DNA of 64,000 nucleotides from Wuchereria bancrofti. Lineage: Eukaryota; Nematoda; Chromadorea; Rhabditida; Onchocercidae. How positions within the stretch are numbered: the stretch's first letter is position 1; the number at the start of each line of letters is the position of its first letter. The translations under genes were made by a program, and so were the position numbers. This document shows positions 1 to 12,990 of this stretch, in pieces. Under the pieces are notes generated by a model. The model had not been told where the DNA came from and ran no database searches. It saw only the letters and a program-made list of their open reading frames with translations. The stretch spans positions 11,285,776-11,349,775 of the forward strand of contig SSBO01000001.1 in NCBI GenBank assembly GCA_005281725.1, read 5' to 3'.

Positions 1-614
1 ATAAATTCCAAGTGGTGAAATAAAGTAATTTTCGAATTAATATTAGTTAATATGAGTAATAAAATCAACTAGAGATATTTGTAAATAATTCATTTCGAAT
101 CTTATCTTAATTTTTAACTAATTTAAACTTCAAGTAGATGAGCCTTCTAATGAATATAAACTATCTTTAGAGGATTTTTTAACAAATCATTAATACTCCA
201 ATAATATGTCAGATTATCTGAATTAAAAATGAAATCAATTCCCTTACGGAGATGGGCTAAATTTTATAGTGTCATCATCATTGTTTCGTTTGACCTTTGA
301 CATTTCTAAACAGAATGACAAATAGAATTGTCAGAATCATATTTCCGCATTATCTGTTTGTTATGATCAATCTTTTTATTCAGAAATAGAAATTAAATAA
401 ACATTGATTATCAGTCATATCAAAAGAATAATCATTTCATTTTTGCAATTACAGAGGTCAAATAGAAGATAATCGGAATGAAAAATAGTATAGCATATTG
501 CTGCTTTTTGACACAGATTTGACCTTTACTAACAAAAAGAAAATTTGATTTTCGGAATTTTTTTTTTTGCTTGTTTAAAAAAAAAATAATTATTGAAAAG
601 TTTTTTTTTAATTT
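1..614. other. AT-rich flank, no gene seen
   Basis: No open frame with splice signals is supported here. The stretch lies 3' of the transthyretin-like gene. It carries three copies of the nuclear-receptor-type half-site AGGTCA or its complement, at 291-296 (within TGACCTTTGAC, 291-301), 455-460 and 520-525. Whether any is bound is unknown. Confidence 0.5.
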
Positions 615-1301
615 TTATTTGTGACACTTCTCTTTACGCTTTTCAGTAGCAACCGCTAAGTCGATCAAGCCTAGACTGTATACTTTGCCTTGATATTGTT
701 TCGGTACATCGAAACGATCAATCATTTCGCATTTCTACAATTAATAATAAAATTTCAATGAAATAAGAAATTTCAAAATTATAATTTCTTAATTTTATAC
801 ATTAAATTATTAATACGAAGTAATACTTGATAGGTTAAAGGTTAACAAAATATAGTTTTCGTATATGAATGATGATAATAAATAATTTTTTAAATCTTAC
901 CACATCATGAACACCATTCTTGCAAAAGTGATGCACTTTTAAATAAGGTTCAATATTTCGTATTTCTCTTGCTTCGCCATATATCTTGAATTGGCCTTTA
1001 TCATTCGTATATGTCATATTCAATTTATCATCTGAGCCAACTGTAAACCAAAAATTTACAAATATTATTATTTTAAAGAAAAAAAAAAATCTGAATTTCT
1101 TTTTAAAAAAAAAAAATTTAACAAAATGAAAAAAAAAAAAAACTAACATGTATCTGCTTCCCAAAGTTCCAGTCTTACATTAGAATAATAATTTCGGCCA
1201 CAGTTTAGCTCACCCGTTACTGTGACATTCTTCATTGTTCCAAATAAACCATAAGCAATTGATGAAATAGTTAGTAGTAATAAAAGTTGAGAACGAAACA
1301 T
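615..1301 (-). CDS. transthyretin-like (TTR/TTL) family secreted protein
   Basis: Three exons are read on the minus strand: 1301-1148, 1040-901 and 734-615, joining to 137 residues. The start is the ATG at 1301, which opens a hydrophobic signal peptide (MFRSQLLLLLTISSIAYG) typical of a secreted protein. The mature part has the family pattern: a VTVTGELNC strand, then VRLELWEADT, a DDKLNMTYTNDKGQFKIYG segment, a KVHHFC segment and a C-terminal YSLGLIDLAVATEK strand, with four cysteines that can pair. Length matches the usual 130-150 residues. Splice phases agree (T|TT at the first junction, phase 0 at the second). The family is specific to nematodes and expanded there. Members are extracellular; one C. 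elegans member (TTR-52) bridges apoptotic cells and phagocytes, but most have no known job. I cannot say which member this is. Confidence 0.88.
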
Positions 1302-3404
1302 TATTAATCCTTAAATATTTGAAATTAATTATCAAAAATGTTGTTAATATTAGATTTATAAATTAATACTCGAATAATGTTATTGTCTAAGATAATTTCG
1401 ATTCTTTCTAATAGTGACAAGTGATAAATAAAGTATGATAAATGTTAATCAAATTTTACATTTCGTAGTAAATAATGATAATGAATCAATTTTGTTAACC
1501 AGCTATTCTCATATTCACTGTTGACGAAGAAAGATACATCTGGATGACATTTTAAAATTTACTACTTCATTGTTGAAATTCATTTTTATTTTAAACATCA
1601 AATTTTGCCACTATTTTAACTGCAATCAACATAAAAAGATTAAGATTGTAGAGGAAACATTAGTATTATACAATTTATGTATTTAATTTAAACAAAAAAA
1701 TAAAAAATTAAAAATGAAAAATATTGGTGAAAAAAATTTTTGATATTTTTAAAACGTTATTTTGCTACATATTTATTGGCAAACATAAATGATCCATTGA
1801 AGTATTGCAATTAATACTGTCAAACAGCTGACACTATTTTAAATTACAATCAAATCAGTGCAAAGTTATTTTCAAATTTAATACATTTATCTTTCTCATT
1901 TCTCTTTTTACTTCGACAAATGATGGACAAAAAAGAAACGAAGCTTTTTGCTTCATTCAAACATTTCTTCAAGGGACCATTATTCTTACAAACAATATTA
2001 CATTTAATAACAACAATACGATTCAATCCAATAAAATAATATTTTAGATATTATCACTACTTCAATAAATTTTTCTTTCGTTTCACAATGATTTCATTAT
2101 CATTTGATGTGTCAATCATTTTCAATGCATCATGATAAGAAGACTTAATCAGTTGTACTTTAATTGATGAAAAATCATTCATCCAACATTCATTCGCCAA
2201 TCGCATTAAATTTATTTTGTATTGTCTAGAATGTTATACTTTATTAACAAAAAATATATGCATTACTTAATATGCTGTAAATTACTTTGAATATAACTTT
2301 GATTTTCAAATTAAACAAACAAAATTCTTTGTTATAAATCATTTCTATTTGCAATATCGAAATATTACAGAGATGTTTTATAAGCATTTAAAATAATGTT
2401 ATAAATCAATTCTTACTATAAAAAGACTAAAGAGTTATTAAACTTTCTTTATTAAATTCTTTACTTACTGTAATCATCATATGTTTTTGTTATAAAACAA
2501 TGTTTACTATATAAAGGATTTAAAATCATTGTATAAATTCAGTTTTCTTTTTTTTTTTCTCTTCCTCGATTTTTGATAGCAAACTTCAAGCATTCATCCT
2601 ACTCAATTCATTTTCAACAAATAATGACACAGTAACAGCAATAATAATAATAATAATAGAACAAAAATATAACAATTTAGGAAATATTCTTAATAGATGT
2701 TATAAAATGACAAACAGATGGATAATTTGATTGAAATTGATTAAAATGGTAAATGATTGAGGTGTGAATGATTCTAACCCTTCATATAATGGAACGATTT
2801 ATAAGAAAGTTGGAAACAATTCTTTTATGAAACAAAAAAAAAAAAAAGATTTTTTTAAAGAATAAAAGAACTATTCTACAGTGCACGACGCCTACTTCTA
2901 AAAATGGAAGAATTTATTTTTGTGAATTAATTGTGAAATTAAATATGTAAGACATATAAATTTTAAGCTGAAGGAATTCACATATGAATTCGATAAATAA
3001 TTTAAATGAAACAAATTCCTACAGTGCAAAATATTCCCATTATCGAAGATATTTGAAATACTTCGATTATTTCAACAAATATTTGACCGACCGTCAGCCG
3101 GCCAAGAAGTACCAATCGGTCTGATAGAAGGCATAGAAAAGGTTTTCAGAGAATGAGGCAAAGGTGAAAGGTTGTTGTTTACGAGTAATTTAGATTTTGT
3201 ACCTGTTTGCCTAATTATCATTAGTCTAAACTAAAATAATGACTCTCTGTCCGTAAAGGCAATCAATCGTTTAGTCATCAATCATATTTGAGTTTTACCC
3301 ATTTCGTGTAGTTAAGGCTATCGATAGAATTGTTTATTTCTGACACACAGTCATATGACCAGTCATTCTTTCAGTCATCAGATTATTTCGTAATCGACCA
3401 GTAA
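1302..3404. other. Intergenic between divergent TTR-like and MED18 genes
   Basis: This 2.1 kb interval separates two divergently transcribed genes and must hold both promoters. It is AT-rich with a (TAA)n run at 2641-2659. A less AT-rich patch at about 3080-3130 and 3240-3400 lies just upstream of the MED18 start and may be its 5' leader or promoter. No coding region is visible. Confidence 0.4.
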
Positions 3405-5168
3405 ATGGAAAGATTTCCGGAACGAAGTCGTGAAATTATTGCCAGTGTTCCGGTTATTGCTAGCACATCTCCGTCAAGTTCAAGTTATCAATGCAAGGTT
3501 GTAATTCACATCAATTTTTTCTTTTCATCATTTAATTTGATTTATTGAATATAATTACTATTATCGGTAAATGAATGGATAGATGTGAAGAGTGATTTGT
3601 TGAAGGAATGTATATTATATGGAAGTGTACTAAAAGAGCATGAGGAGAAACTTTTACAACGATTACGTGGTCTCTGTGATCCCGGACAGCACTCATTCAA
3701 CGAACATGAAATGGTTTTTAGCCTCAGTACGTGAATTTTAAGTCATTTTGACATGTAATTCTTGAATGTTGAGCATTCTAAATCAAAATTCGAGTTGATC
3801 TGGCTGTTTTTCCTATGACTATATGCCGATTTTTTTCTTTTTTTCTATGACTATGTATATGGAATCAATGTATTAGGGAGTTTAAATCTACTCGTATTTA
3901 TTTGTTTCATATAACAAAAGTTTTTGCCATGACATCGAATTGACTCTTTATCTTTATTGATATGTTGCTTTTTTCAGAAACGGGCCAAGACCCTGATGTA
4001 ACAGTTCGCTTAAGGCGAAAATTTGGCGGACCAGATGCAAACAGCTTCCAATGGCATTTCCGATATATGGGAGCAGCGGAACCAGATGTTCACTGTCCTA
4101 CTATTATACGAAAATCTATTGATTCGCTAATTTATTCCAGCAATATGATGGAATTTGTAAAAACATTAGGACTAAGGTGAATTTGACATCTTCCTGCATT
4201 TTATTTTTGATGGGTATATATAAGTTAGACGTACCTTCCAAAACTATGAAGATTCACGAAGAATTTTCACATGCCAGCTATTTTAATTTGCATATTGTGT
4301 TGCATTTGTTAACGTACGCATTGGTCATTGGAAAAATTGAGCCCTTAAGAATCAAGTTAGAGTTTTTCCTTATGATTTATTTTCAGAATGGACTATGAAT
4401 ACCTTACAAAAGGATATTTATTTACAAAAGGACATATAAAGGTAAATGTTGCTGAATGATTGAAGGAAGTTGTTGTTCCCATCTTCTAGTGAAAACATTA
4501 TTTCATTTTGATTGACAAAAAGCTGTGCCAAAATCAAATTTCAGATTATCATTAACAATATTACACGAACCGAAAAAATAGGAACCTATGATCCTAATGT
4601 TCTGAAGCCATTATCGGATTCCTTGTTAATCGAAATGAGTGCTGCTCTACCAGATACTAAGGAGTATATGACAACAGCCAAAGCACTTCGCTCATTTGCG
4701 GATCAACTTAGCCCGTAAGATGCATTTTTTTCACTATTTCCATTCAACAGTTCTCTCTATTTGCATCCAACAAACAGTAATTATCACTCAGCATTTTGCT
4801 GGAGACCGACCATGCTGAATACTTAATGAAGAATAAATAACATAAGATGCGAAGCTTTTTCTCGCATTTCATTGCAACATGTACTTTTCTTAGACTAACT
4901 TCATTTGGGATAACAGAATCTTTCGTTGATCTTACTGCTTCATCCGATACGAGATTTATCATTCTCTTGCAACGACTGAGTTGCGAAATTTCAACAGATC
5001 GATCCTGAATTCTAATAGACTACAACCTGCTCATATATTTCCGCTCGTCCGAGATGTTGAGAAATTCTTAAATTAAGGTAGAACCGTCAAGTGAATCCCA
5101 AATAGATTGTCTTTTCTTTTAGGATTTGCGATATGCAGAAGGTGGAATATTGGAGACGATTGCAGTGA
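3405..5168 (+). CDS. mdt-18: Mediator complex subunit 18 (MED18)
   Basis: Six exons: 3405-3497, 3591-3726, 3978-4176, 4387-4441, 4545-4714 and 5123-5168, about 232 residues against 208 in human MED18. MED18 sits in the Mediator head module with MED20 and links activators to RNA polymerase II. Seen here in order are a short Ser-rich N-terminus, LYGSVLKEHEEKLLQRLRGL, then HEMVFSL, the FQWHFRYMGAAEPD strand region, GLRMDYEYLTKGYLFTKG and a C-terminal SFADQLSPICDMQKVEYWR. Each has an obvious partner in animal MED18 (LLHRLRGLCDN, HEMVFLL, WHLRYLGQPE, RMDHEFVAKGHLF, NFAEQLKPL). Junction phases close across all exons. The weak point is the exon 1/2 junction: the acceptor before AGTGATTTG is not a good consensus, so the first 31 residues are less certain. 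An AATAAA lies 40 bp after the stop. Confidence 0.9.
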
Positions 5169-5945
5169 TATTTGATTTTTCATACACTGATTTGTGTTTG
5201 TAACTGAAATAAAGGCCAAAACTATTCTTTTTTTAATGGCATGCAAATTACAACCACCTCCTTTAAGACTTTTGAAATTTCAGTGATAACTGGCTCTGTT
5301 TTTCTGTGAAACTAAGAATCAAATTTTAAAACTGTAAAAGACAAGATCTCAATCTACACTTTCTACTTATCCATCAAGTCAGTGTCTTTGAATACAAAGT
5401 CAGTTGATTTTGACATTGAATCTAATATAGTTTCACGCTTAGTGGAACTTAATTGCATAATTAAACTAGGTAAAAGTTCTCAATGAATATTAGATATCTC
5501 TGCAGATGGCATAATGCTTTTAAACGGTTTTGGCAATCTTTTTTTTCAGGATTAAAACAATATTTCAAATGATTGCGTCTTGGAATACGAGGAAAAACAA
5601 AGCACGGAAATAAAAGGTTCTCAAAGAACACTAAATATAGCAAATAACTGAGTGGTAACAAGTATGTACCGAAACCATCAAAACAGTCAACAAACCGGGA
5701 AATCTGGCATTACTATAGCTTTTGTCACCTATCAAGTGAACAAGAGGGTGTTGAGACTTGTGATCAAAGCATAACTCAGCGCATCAATATTCTTAGAAAC
5801 TAAATGACCTTAGGTAAGATATTCATATTGTAGACTAGGAATTTTTTCAAGCGAAGCTCCAAATTATACCGACATCACCATAGCTAACATTCCAGATAAT
5901 TTCTACAAAAGCATACAAAAAAAATATGACATAGACTAGCTTAGT
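5169..5945. other. Convergent intergenic, MED18 / PDCD5
   Basis: The interval holds the 3' ends of two convergent genes. The AATAAA at 5208-5213 fits MED18 polyadenylation. Open frames here (for example on the minus strand at 5461-5661) show no family signature and no splice context; nothing else is seen. Confidence 0.4.
5208..5213 (+). terminator. Poly(A) signal of MED18
   Basis: A canonical AATAAA hexamer lies 40 bp downstream of the MED18 stop codon, in the right orientation and at a usual distance for cleavage and polyadenylation. Confidence 0.6.
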
Positions 5946-7194
5946 TCAATCGGAGTCTGAGTCGATGGCTGCTCGTCTTCTATCGAACTGTAAGGAAGTT
6001 TAAAATTTTCAGTAGTCTTTGGAAACTTTCTATTGAAGGTTGTAAAGTTTCTAATTAAAAATGCATGGAAAGAATTTACCTTGACAGTTGTTGTTTGTCG
6101 AGTACGTTCTGAAAAATGACTCAGCAATTGCCTTAACTTTTCATCGTTCATTTTACCCACTATCTGTCCTCTTCTAAATAAAAAAATATGTGACGAAAAT
6201 AATTTACTGGTAAAAAGAATGATTTGTCGATGCTATATTACAAATCAAAAATCCATTACTATTAGAAAAGATCATAAAATTACAATGACATTTGAGTTCG
6301 AGTGGATAAACTAAACAAGGTAATCTTCATAGATTCGGGGAAAATTGTCATCTGTCAGAAGTCTCTCTGCATTGTAGGACAAATTTGAAAGATGAGATAA
6401 AAACTGCGATTCTTGTACCTGCTTGAGGAACAGTATCACAGATGTGCAAAGAATTCACTTTGGTTCGTCATGTAAAAAAAAAAAACTTAGGAAAAATATC
6501 CTACCTTGCCATTTGTACGATCATATTTTCCACCATCCTAGCTTTCTCAGGTTTTGCCGCAGATAAATTACTTAGCCGAGCCATTGCATTTTGATCAAGA
6601 ACCTACAACTTGCAAAACATTGAACGTAACAAATTGTTTACTTGAATTGAAAATCATAAATTGAATGCTTCAAATCAAACAAGCGGATCTTGGAGCATTA
6701 ACGTAATGAAAAAATTCGATGAACTTCTGCGATGACTTTCCGAGCTATGTTATGTAACAGTAATGATAAGAAGAATCTGATAAGATAAAACAGATGAAAA
6801 ATTGTCAAACCTGTGAAAGAATGCGGTTTTTCATATTTTCCTCACGCTCAGCAGCTTCCTTCGCTTTTTCAGCCTGTTCATTTCCTGCTTCACTACCCGT
6901 TTTATTCTGAAATGAAATGTAATCATTGAAAGCATTATTAATAACTGTTTATATAAATGAATTTGCGAATACATTAACTTGCGAAATAACAAAAATAATT
7001 TACTAAGTGATAATTGATAAAAGATATTACTGAATTAAAAGCTGAGAATGTTAAACATTTAAATCTTCCATGAAATTTTCAACCGTTTACTTGGAACATT
7101 AGTTTTATCACAAAAAGAATGAGAAAAATATCAAAAGATAAACAGATAACAGATAACTTACTTCGTGCAACTTTTTCATACTATCTTCATCCAT
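5946..7194 (-). CDS. PDCD5: Programmed cell death protein 5 (PDCD5/TFAR19)
   Basis: Five exons on the minus strand: 7194-7162, 6906-6811, 6602-6505, 6173-6080 and 5987-5946, giving 120 residues (human 125). PDCD5 is a small DNA-binding-like helical protein found in eukaryotes and archaea; in animals it binds the TIP60 acetyltransferase and the CCT chaperonin and promotes apoptosis. The signature is plain: an acidic/basic N-terminal helix, [40 protein letters not shown], then a helix ending in [16 protein letters not shown] and an acidic tail. The human protein reads ILAQVLDQSARARLSN and KTTTVKFNRRK at the same places. All junction phases agree. The start ATG at 7194 is chosen because it opens the short first exon in frame. 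The gene is convergent with MED18. Confidence 0.95.
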
Positions 7195-8039
7195 TTCGTT
7201 GATATATTTCAAGTACCTACAAAAGAAAAACTTTTCTCATCAATAATACCAACAAAAGTTATTACTGTATGTAACAAATATATAATGATTTCAAATGTAA
7301 ACGACATATCAACTCATATCTTCTTAATTTTTCCTGAATTTCGACCTGCTGCTAATATTAATAGTACCAAATCAAATCATTAAACTAATTTAAGGTTGAA
7401 AATACCCAAGTCAACGAGTAAAATACCCACAACACTAAATAAACCACAACCCCAGAAAAGTACTCTCAAACAATCAGCAAAAAGTAGCAAGTCGAGCAAC
7501 GCTCCAATACTAAACACAGTAATGGATTTTATCATCGCTCGCTTCTGAATTTGAAATGTGTATGTACTGATAATATCACAATATTATCAATTAATAACGC
7601 TTACGTGTACAGATACTGTTCACGTAGAACACGTCAGTTATTGAATGCTACTGTACATATTTTCGTAATATTTATTGTATAATTAATTAGAGCATAATAA
7701 AATTGAACTAATTTACAAGAGCTAAGCAGTGATAATTGTTGATTAATGAAAATAGATGTATCATTTATCTTAGATAATATGCATAATGTTTGCATTTTCT
7801 CCTCTGCTAAATTCAAATTTGCTAATTGTTTCAAATTAAATTTGAATATTACTTTTATGCATACTGCTCTACTATACTGCTAGAATGGGTGAAACTGTTT
7901 GAGAAATAATAATGCAAAGATGGTTACCTCAGTTATACAAATTATCATTTGTTTATATTCGAGCATTATTCATACCATATTCTTCCTTACTTTCGGAATA
8001 AAATCTACAGTACTGTTAATCCATTCCCCAATACTCATA

Positions 8040-8275
8040 CCATACCCTTCCCCACACAAATATACAGTACCCGTGCTCTGTTCTCTATGCAAATGTACAG
8101 TACCCTTACTCTATTCTCTATGCAAATATACAGCACCAGTACTCTATTCTTCTGTACAAGTGTACAGTACCCATACGCTATTCTTCCCTACACAGATGTA
8201 CAGTATTCATACTCTATTTTTCCCTACACAAGTTTAGTACTCTTACTCTATTCTTTCCCATTTTCACAATCGAAT
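8040..8275. repeat. Degenerate ~38-41 bp minisatellite
   Basis: Five to six imperfect copies of a unit built on TACAGTACCC...CTATTCT(T/C)...ACACAA follow one another, with one more diverged copy on each side reaching about 7975 and 8345. Copies differ by many substitutions, which speaks for age. Two overlapping reading frames stay open through it, which is a side effect of the unit. Confidence 0.75.
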
Positions 8276-8520
8276 TTATAAATTATTGTTGATCTATTTC
8301 ACAATACTCATATTATACCCTTCCCTACCTTCATAATCAAACCTACAGTATGCTTGCATCAACTATTTTCAAAATATTGTTCAAATACAAAGATTATTCT
8401 GTTTACAATACATAATGTTGACACATTCTATACATTATCAGCACAATATCTTTACATACATAATGTTAACATTGAGCAATTGCTTGCAATCACAAACTTC
8501 ATAATTGATAATTGATAAGA

Positions 8521-8555
<35 letters not shown>
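8521..8555. repeat. (GA)n microsatellite
   Basis: An almost uninterrupted run of about 15 GA dinucleotides upstream of the aspartic protease gene. Confidence 0.9.
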
Positions 8556-8556
<1 letters not shown>

Positions 8557-8808
8557 AATTATTTCAAATAAACAATATAGTTTTGTACACACCGTTAATG
8601 TTACGAATTTCATTATTAACAATATTTTTTCGTATCACATAAGTTTCTTTCTTGTAATATTTATCATTCCAAAAGTATCATTTCTAAGTTATGTCTAAAA
8701 GTTGAAAAGATTTAAAAAAAAAAAGGATTATAAATATTACAGCAACTTTTGGACTCAATTCTTGTTTCTACTAAGTAATTACAAATACAACAAACTTGCT
8801 ATCCATTC

Positions 8809-11800
8809 ATGAGAGTACTTATCATAACAGTCACACTGATTTGTATTGTAGCTGCTGTATACAAAGTAAGTTAATTAATTTAATAATTATTTAATAAAAT
8901 TTAATAATTAATAATTAATTTAAAAATTAGTAAGTTAATTAATTTAATAATTAGTTAATTAATTTAATAATTACATTAAGTAAGCCTGAAACTAACTTAT
9001 TTGATATTTCTAAAGCTTATCTTGCAATATTACTAAAAAATCATTTGTTTATTCATCACTCACAAATAGTTAATTTTTCGCGATATTTTTTGCAATCATT
9101 TATTTGCAGACTCAATTGATAAAAGTTGAAAGTAGACGAAAAAAACTTTTTAAAAAAGGTTTATGGTCCAAACATCTTAGAAAAAAGAATCATTTTCGAG
9201 CTACTCGACCACGAACAAAAATGGGCGAACGAGTAAGCAAATTAGTTTTCTAAAGCTTTATAAATGAATTATTAATGATTCGTTTCAGAAAATTCAGATC
9301 TAACCTTCGCGAGGTTATCAATTTTGTTGATTTTTCTTTAATTTCTCTTTTATTGCCAACATAACTATAGGACAATCTTGCATAAATGTAAGTAAAAGAT
9401 GTAAAAGTTAAAAGTCAATCTTAGAAGTGAATAATATAAAAAATTTACACCTATATTCTGAGAATGATGTGGACATTTCTAAATTTTTGATAATTATTTA
9501 ATCGTTTTGCTAGATTGTTTACATCAAATATAGCTGTTAATAGATGTTTAATGATTATCAACACTAATCAGTCCAATTCTTTCAAACAGTACCCAACCGA
9601 TTATTTTCCTCATTTTTCACTAAATTTGCAAGAGTTTGATTTAAACTTTATTTGATGCTTAGCTACTGTTGCTAGCTAATAAAAATGATTAGGTCATGTC
9701 AGATGAAAATTTTTTTTGTTCAAATGAAAATTTTCCAAGAGGTTAGGAAAGTATTAATTGAAAAGAAAAAATTTAGTAACAATTATAGAAAAATAGTGAA
9801 GTATGCAATAGTTTATAATAGGTAATTTATAAATTGAGAAACATTTATCTTAATTAAAAAAAGAAAGAAAGAAAGAAGCTATAGAATTGTTAAATTGATT
9901 TCAATTTTTTGAAATATTTGAAAATTTTTATAATTATATAAAGTATTGCTTTTTTTTAAAATGCTTCAGATTTGTTTTAAAAAATGCAATAATGGTTTTT
10001 TTAACAGACTTAAATTTTTAATTTATTTTTGCACTTCTAATTAAAGAAGATAGTGATAATGGTGATAGTTAGAATTTAGGTTTATGATTACGATGATATG
10101 GAATATGTTGCAAACATATCACTTGGCTCACCTATTGGACAACAAACATTTTTGGTTGTATTAGATACTGGATCATCAAATGTTTGGATTCCAGAAGTTA
10201 ATTGTGTTACAGATGATTGTTTAAAAAAAAATCGTTTCAATTCATCACTTTCAAAAACATATCAAGAAGATGGTCGTACCTGGTCTATACAATATGGTGA
10301 TGGATCAAATGCACATGGATTATTGGGAAAAGATTATTTTGCTGTTAGTTAATATTAAAGCTTTCTCTCTCTCTCTCTTTCATCTTAAAAGTTTTAATTT
10401 TTTAAAAAATTTTTTGCTTTTTTATTTTTATGAAATTTATTTTGGGATAATATGACTTATTATTTCATTATTAAACTATTCCCTCTATTGGAGAATGATT
10501 AGTACAATCTAATTTTTTTTTAAAAAAAAGTAAGAATAAATTTCTGACTGAATTTATCGACAATAAATGTGAATTAAATAAATGAATAACTGAATACTAA
10601 TTTTTGCCAAATTTAATTAAAGGTTTTCACTTTCTATAATTATTATTTTATCTATGATAAATTACTTTAAATGAATGCTATATGCTTTTTTTTGAAATAT
10701 GCGAAGCATTGCACTTATTAATTAATCACTTATTAGAATTAATATAAATAAACAATTTGTGTCCTTTTAATAAATTGTAATAATTGTCGAAGATTATATG
10801 ACTAATATTAAATATTTGGATTAATTCTTTATTAGTCTTCCAACTCTAATCAACTAAAAAAAAATCTAGAAACTAGGAAATAAAAGATCTCGAAGATCTT
10901 TTGTTATACATACTGATAACAAAAGTTTATTATCAAAAATATAATATCAAAAAAAAAAAGAAATGAAGTGGCACTAATAATTATCATTTGATTATTCATT
11001 TGTATAATAATATCAATTTCATTATCACAATTTTCGTATACGGAAGAATTTTCGTATGCATTTAATATTAATAAAATTATTTCATACTAAAATGTTTGTT
11101 TTATTTATTTATTTGTTTGTTTTTTTTTAGTTTGGAACAACTATGAAAGATTCATTGGTAGTACCAAATATAACATTTGGTATGGCTCGAAAATTAGGTG
11201 GATTTAAAGATGATCCAGTTGATGGTATTGTTGGCTTAGCATTTACATCAATTGCTGTAAATGGTGTTACACCACCATTAATTGCTGCAATTAATCAAAA
11301 TCAAAGTATTATGAAGTTACCACTTTTTACCGTATGGTTAGATCGTCGAGTAAGAAAGAATTCTCATTCATTTTTTTATTTTAAAATTTCAAAAATTAAA
11401 ATTTATTTTTACATATAGTAATGGTAAACAGTAATAGTTTAATAATAGTTAATTATATCATAATGAATGAATGAAGTAATTATGATAAGTAAATATTTAG
11501 TAGTATTAAATAAAAGTTTTGAAAAACATATATTTAGTAAATATTAATTGCTGGCTAAAATTATTTCATTTTTCTCATTAATCATATAATTTTTTTTTCA
11601 TATAATTTTTAATCATATAATTTCATATAATTTCTTTTTCTTTTTGATGAGAGAAGTGAGCATTTTGATAAATTTAAAAATTTTTATTTTGACGAAAAAA
11701 AAAAGTATAACTATTATAGTGTAAATGAAATATTTGAAGGGTACACAAGAAAATGTTTTTGGTGGTATATTTTCATATGGTGCTATAGATGATTTAAATT

Positions 11801-12897
11801 GTGATAAAGTTATTGATTATGAACCCTTATCATCAGCAACATTTTGGCAATTTCGTTTACGTGGTATTAAAGCTGGTCATTATTCCATAAGTGGTACTTG
11901 GGAAGCAATATCGGATACTGGGACATCGTTAATTGCTGGACCAAAAGCTGTTATTAAAAAATTAGGTGCAGCTGTTAAAGCAAAAGTATATTTTCTTTTT
12001 TTTTAAAAAAAAAAAAAAAATTGTTGTTAAATTATTTTTGCAATAAGTAATTAATTATAGAAGTAAATTAATTCAAAATATGAAATTTATCGATAATTAT
12101 TAATGAATAGTTATTTTTCGCAATTATTATTTTTAATAATAGTTATTTATTTCATTTAATAAGCAATCTATCGCATTAAGAATATTTTAAATTAAATGAA
12201 AAAAAAAAATTTCATTTAGTACAATCAAAATGAAGAAATGTTCTTTTTAAAATGTGATTCTAAACCACCACCAGTGACATTAATTATTGGCTCAAATGAA
12301 TATAACATACAATCAGAAAATTATATCATTATGGTATGTTAAAATTTCAAATAACAATAAATTAAAAATTTTGATTTCTTTAAAATTTGTTTTTTTTTTC
12401 TTTAAATTTCTTAAGCATAAGCAATATATTAATTATGAATCAAATGATTAAATAAGTTAGATTAAAATAAATATTTTTAGCAAAAAATACATTTTCCTCC
12501 TTTTTTTTTTTATTTCATTAACTTAGGATAAATATTTTCAAATAAATGATAAAGAAATTATAAAATGAAAAATTAATTATTAGCAATTATTAAATGAAAT
12601 TAAACTTCGACAATAATACCTAATATTGATTATATTTATTTCAAAAATTTTGCGCAATTGTTGCAATTACATTTAAAAATTTTACTCAATTATTGCATTT
12701 ATAAAATTTAAAAATTATAAAACATTTATAAAAAAAATAAAATTTAGGTTGAAAACAATACATGCATTTTTTCATTTTTTCCAATGGAAGGTAATGGTTT
12801 TGGGCCAATTTGGATATTTGGTGATCCTTTTATTCGACAATATTGTCAAATTTATGATATTGGCAATGAACGAATTGGTTTTGCATTAGCAAAATAA
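8809..12897 (+). CDS. Secreted pepsin-type (A1) aspartic protease
   Basis: Seven exons: 8809-8865, 9110-9232, 10080-10343, 11131-11349, 11740-11985, 12220-12333 and 12748-12897, 390 residues, normal for a pepsin/cathepsin D zymogen. Exon 1 is a signal peptide (MRVLIITVTLICIVAAVYK). Exon 2 is a propeptide with 16 Lys/Arg in 41 residues. The first catalytic motif is VLDTGSSNVWIP (Asp89), followed by the disulfide pair Cys102/Cys107 and a flap with Tyr132 in QYGDGS. The second catalytic motif is ISDTGTSLIAGP (Asp280). The C-terminus has the family's WIFGDPFIRQYCQIYDIGNERIGFA. Both catalytic Asp residues are present, so it should be active in an acidic compartment, for example gut lumen or lysosome. 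All six introns are phase 0. The acceptor of exon 5 (after TATTTGAAG) is weak, because an in-frame stop rules out the better-looking one upstream. Confidence 0.93.
8862..8985. repeat. AT-only repeat in protease intron 1
   Basis: Short direct and inverted copies of TTAATTAATTTAATAATTA fill the start of intron 1, right after the donor. It is low-complexity DNA with no sign of function. Confidence 0.6.
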
Positions 12898-12984
12898 TTA
12901 ACAAATTTTAGATTTATACGTGAGAAAAATTAAAATAACAATTTTTCTTTTTTTTTTTCTTTATTTCATCAAATTTTCATTTTC

Positions 12985-12990
12985 AATAAA
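12985..12990 (+). terminator. Poly(A) signal of aspartic protease
   Basis: AATAAA lies 88 bp after the stop codon of the protease gene, followed by T-rich DNA. Confidence 0.55.

Larger units (their letters stand above)
7195..8808. other. Divergent intergenic, PDCD5 / aspartic protease
   Basis: No gene is supported. The interval holds a degenerate minisatellite (about 8040-8275) and a (GA)n tract (8521-8555). The open frames at 7899-8281 are produced by the minisatellite. Confidence 0.4.
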
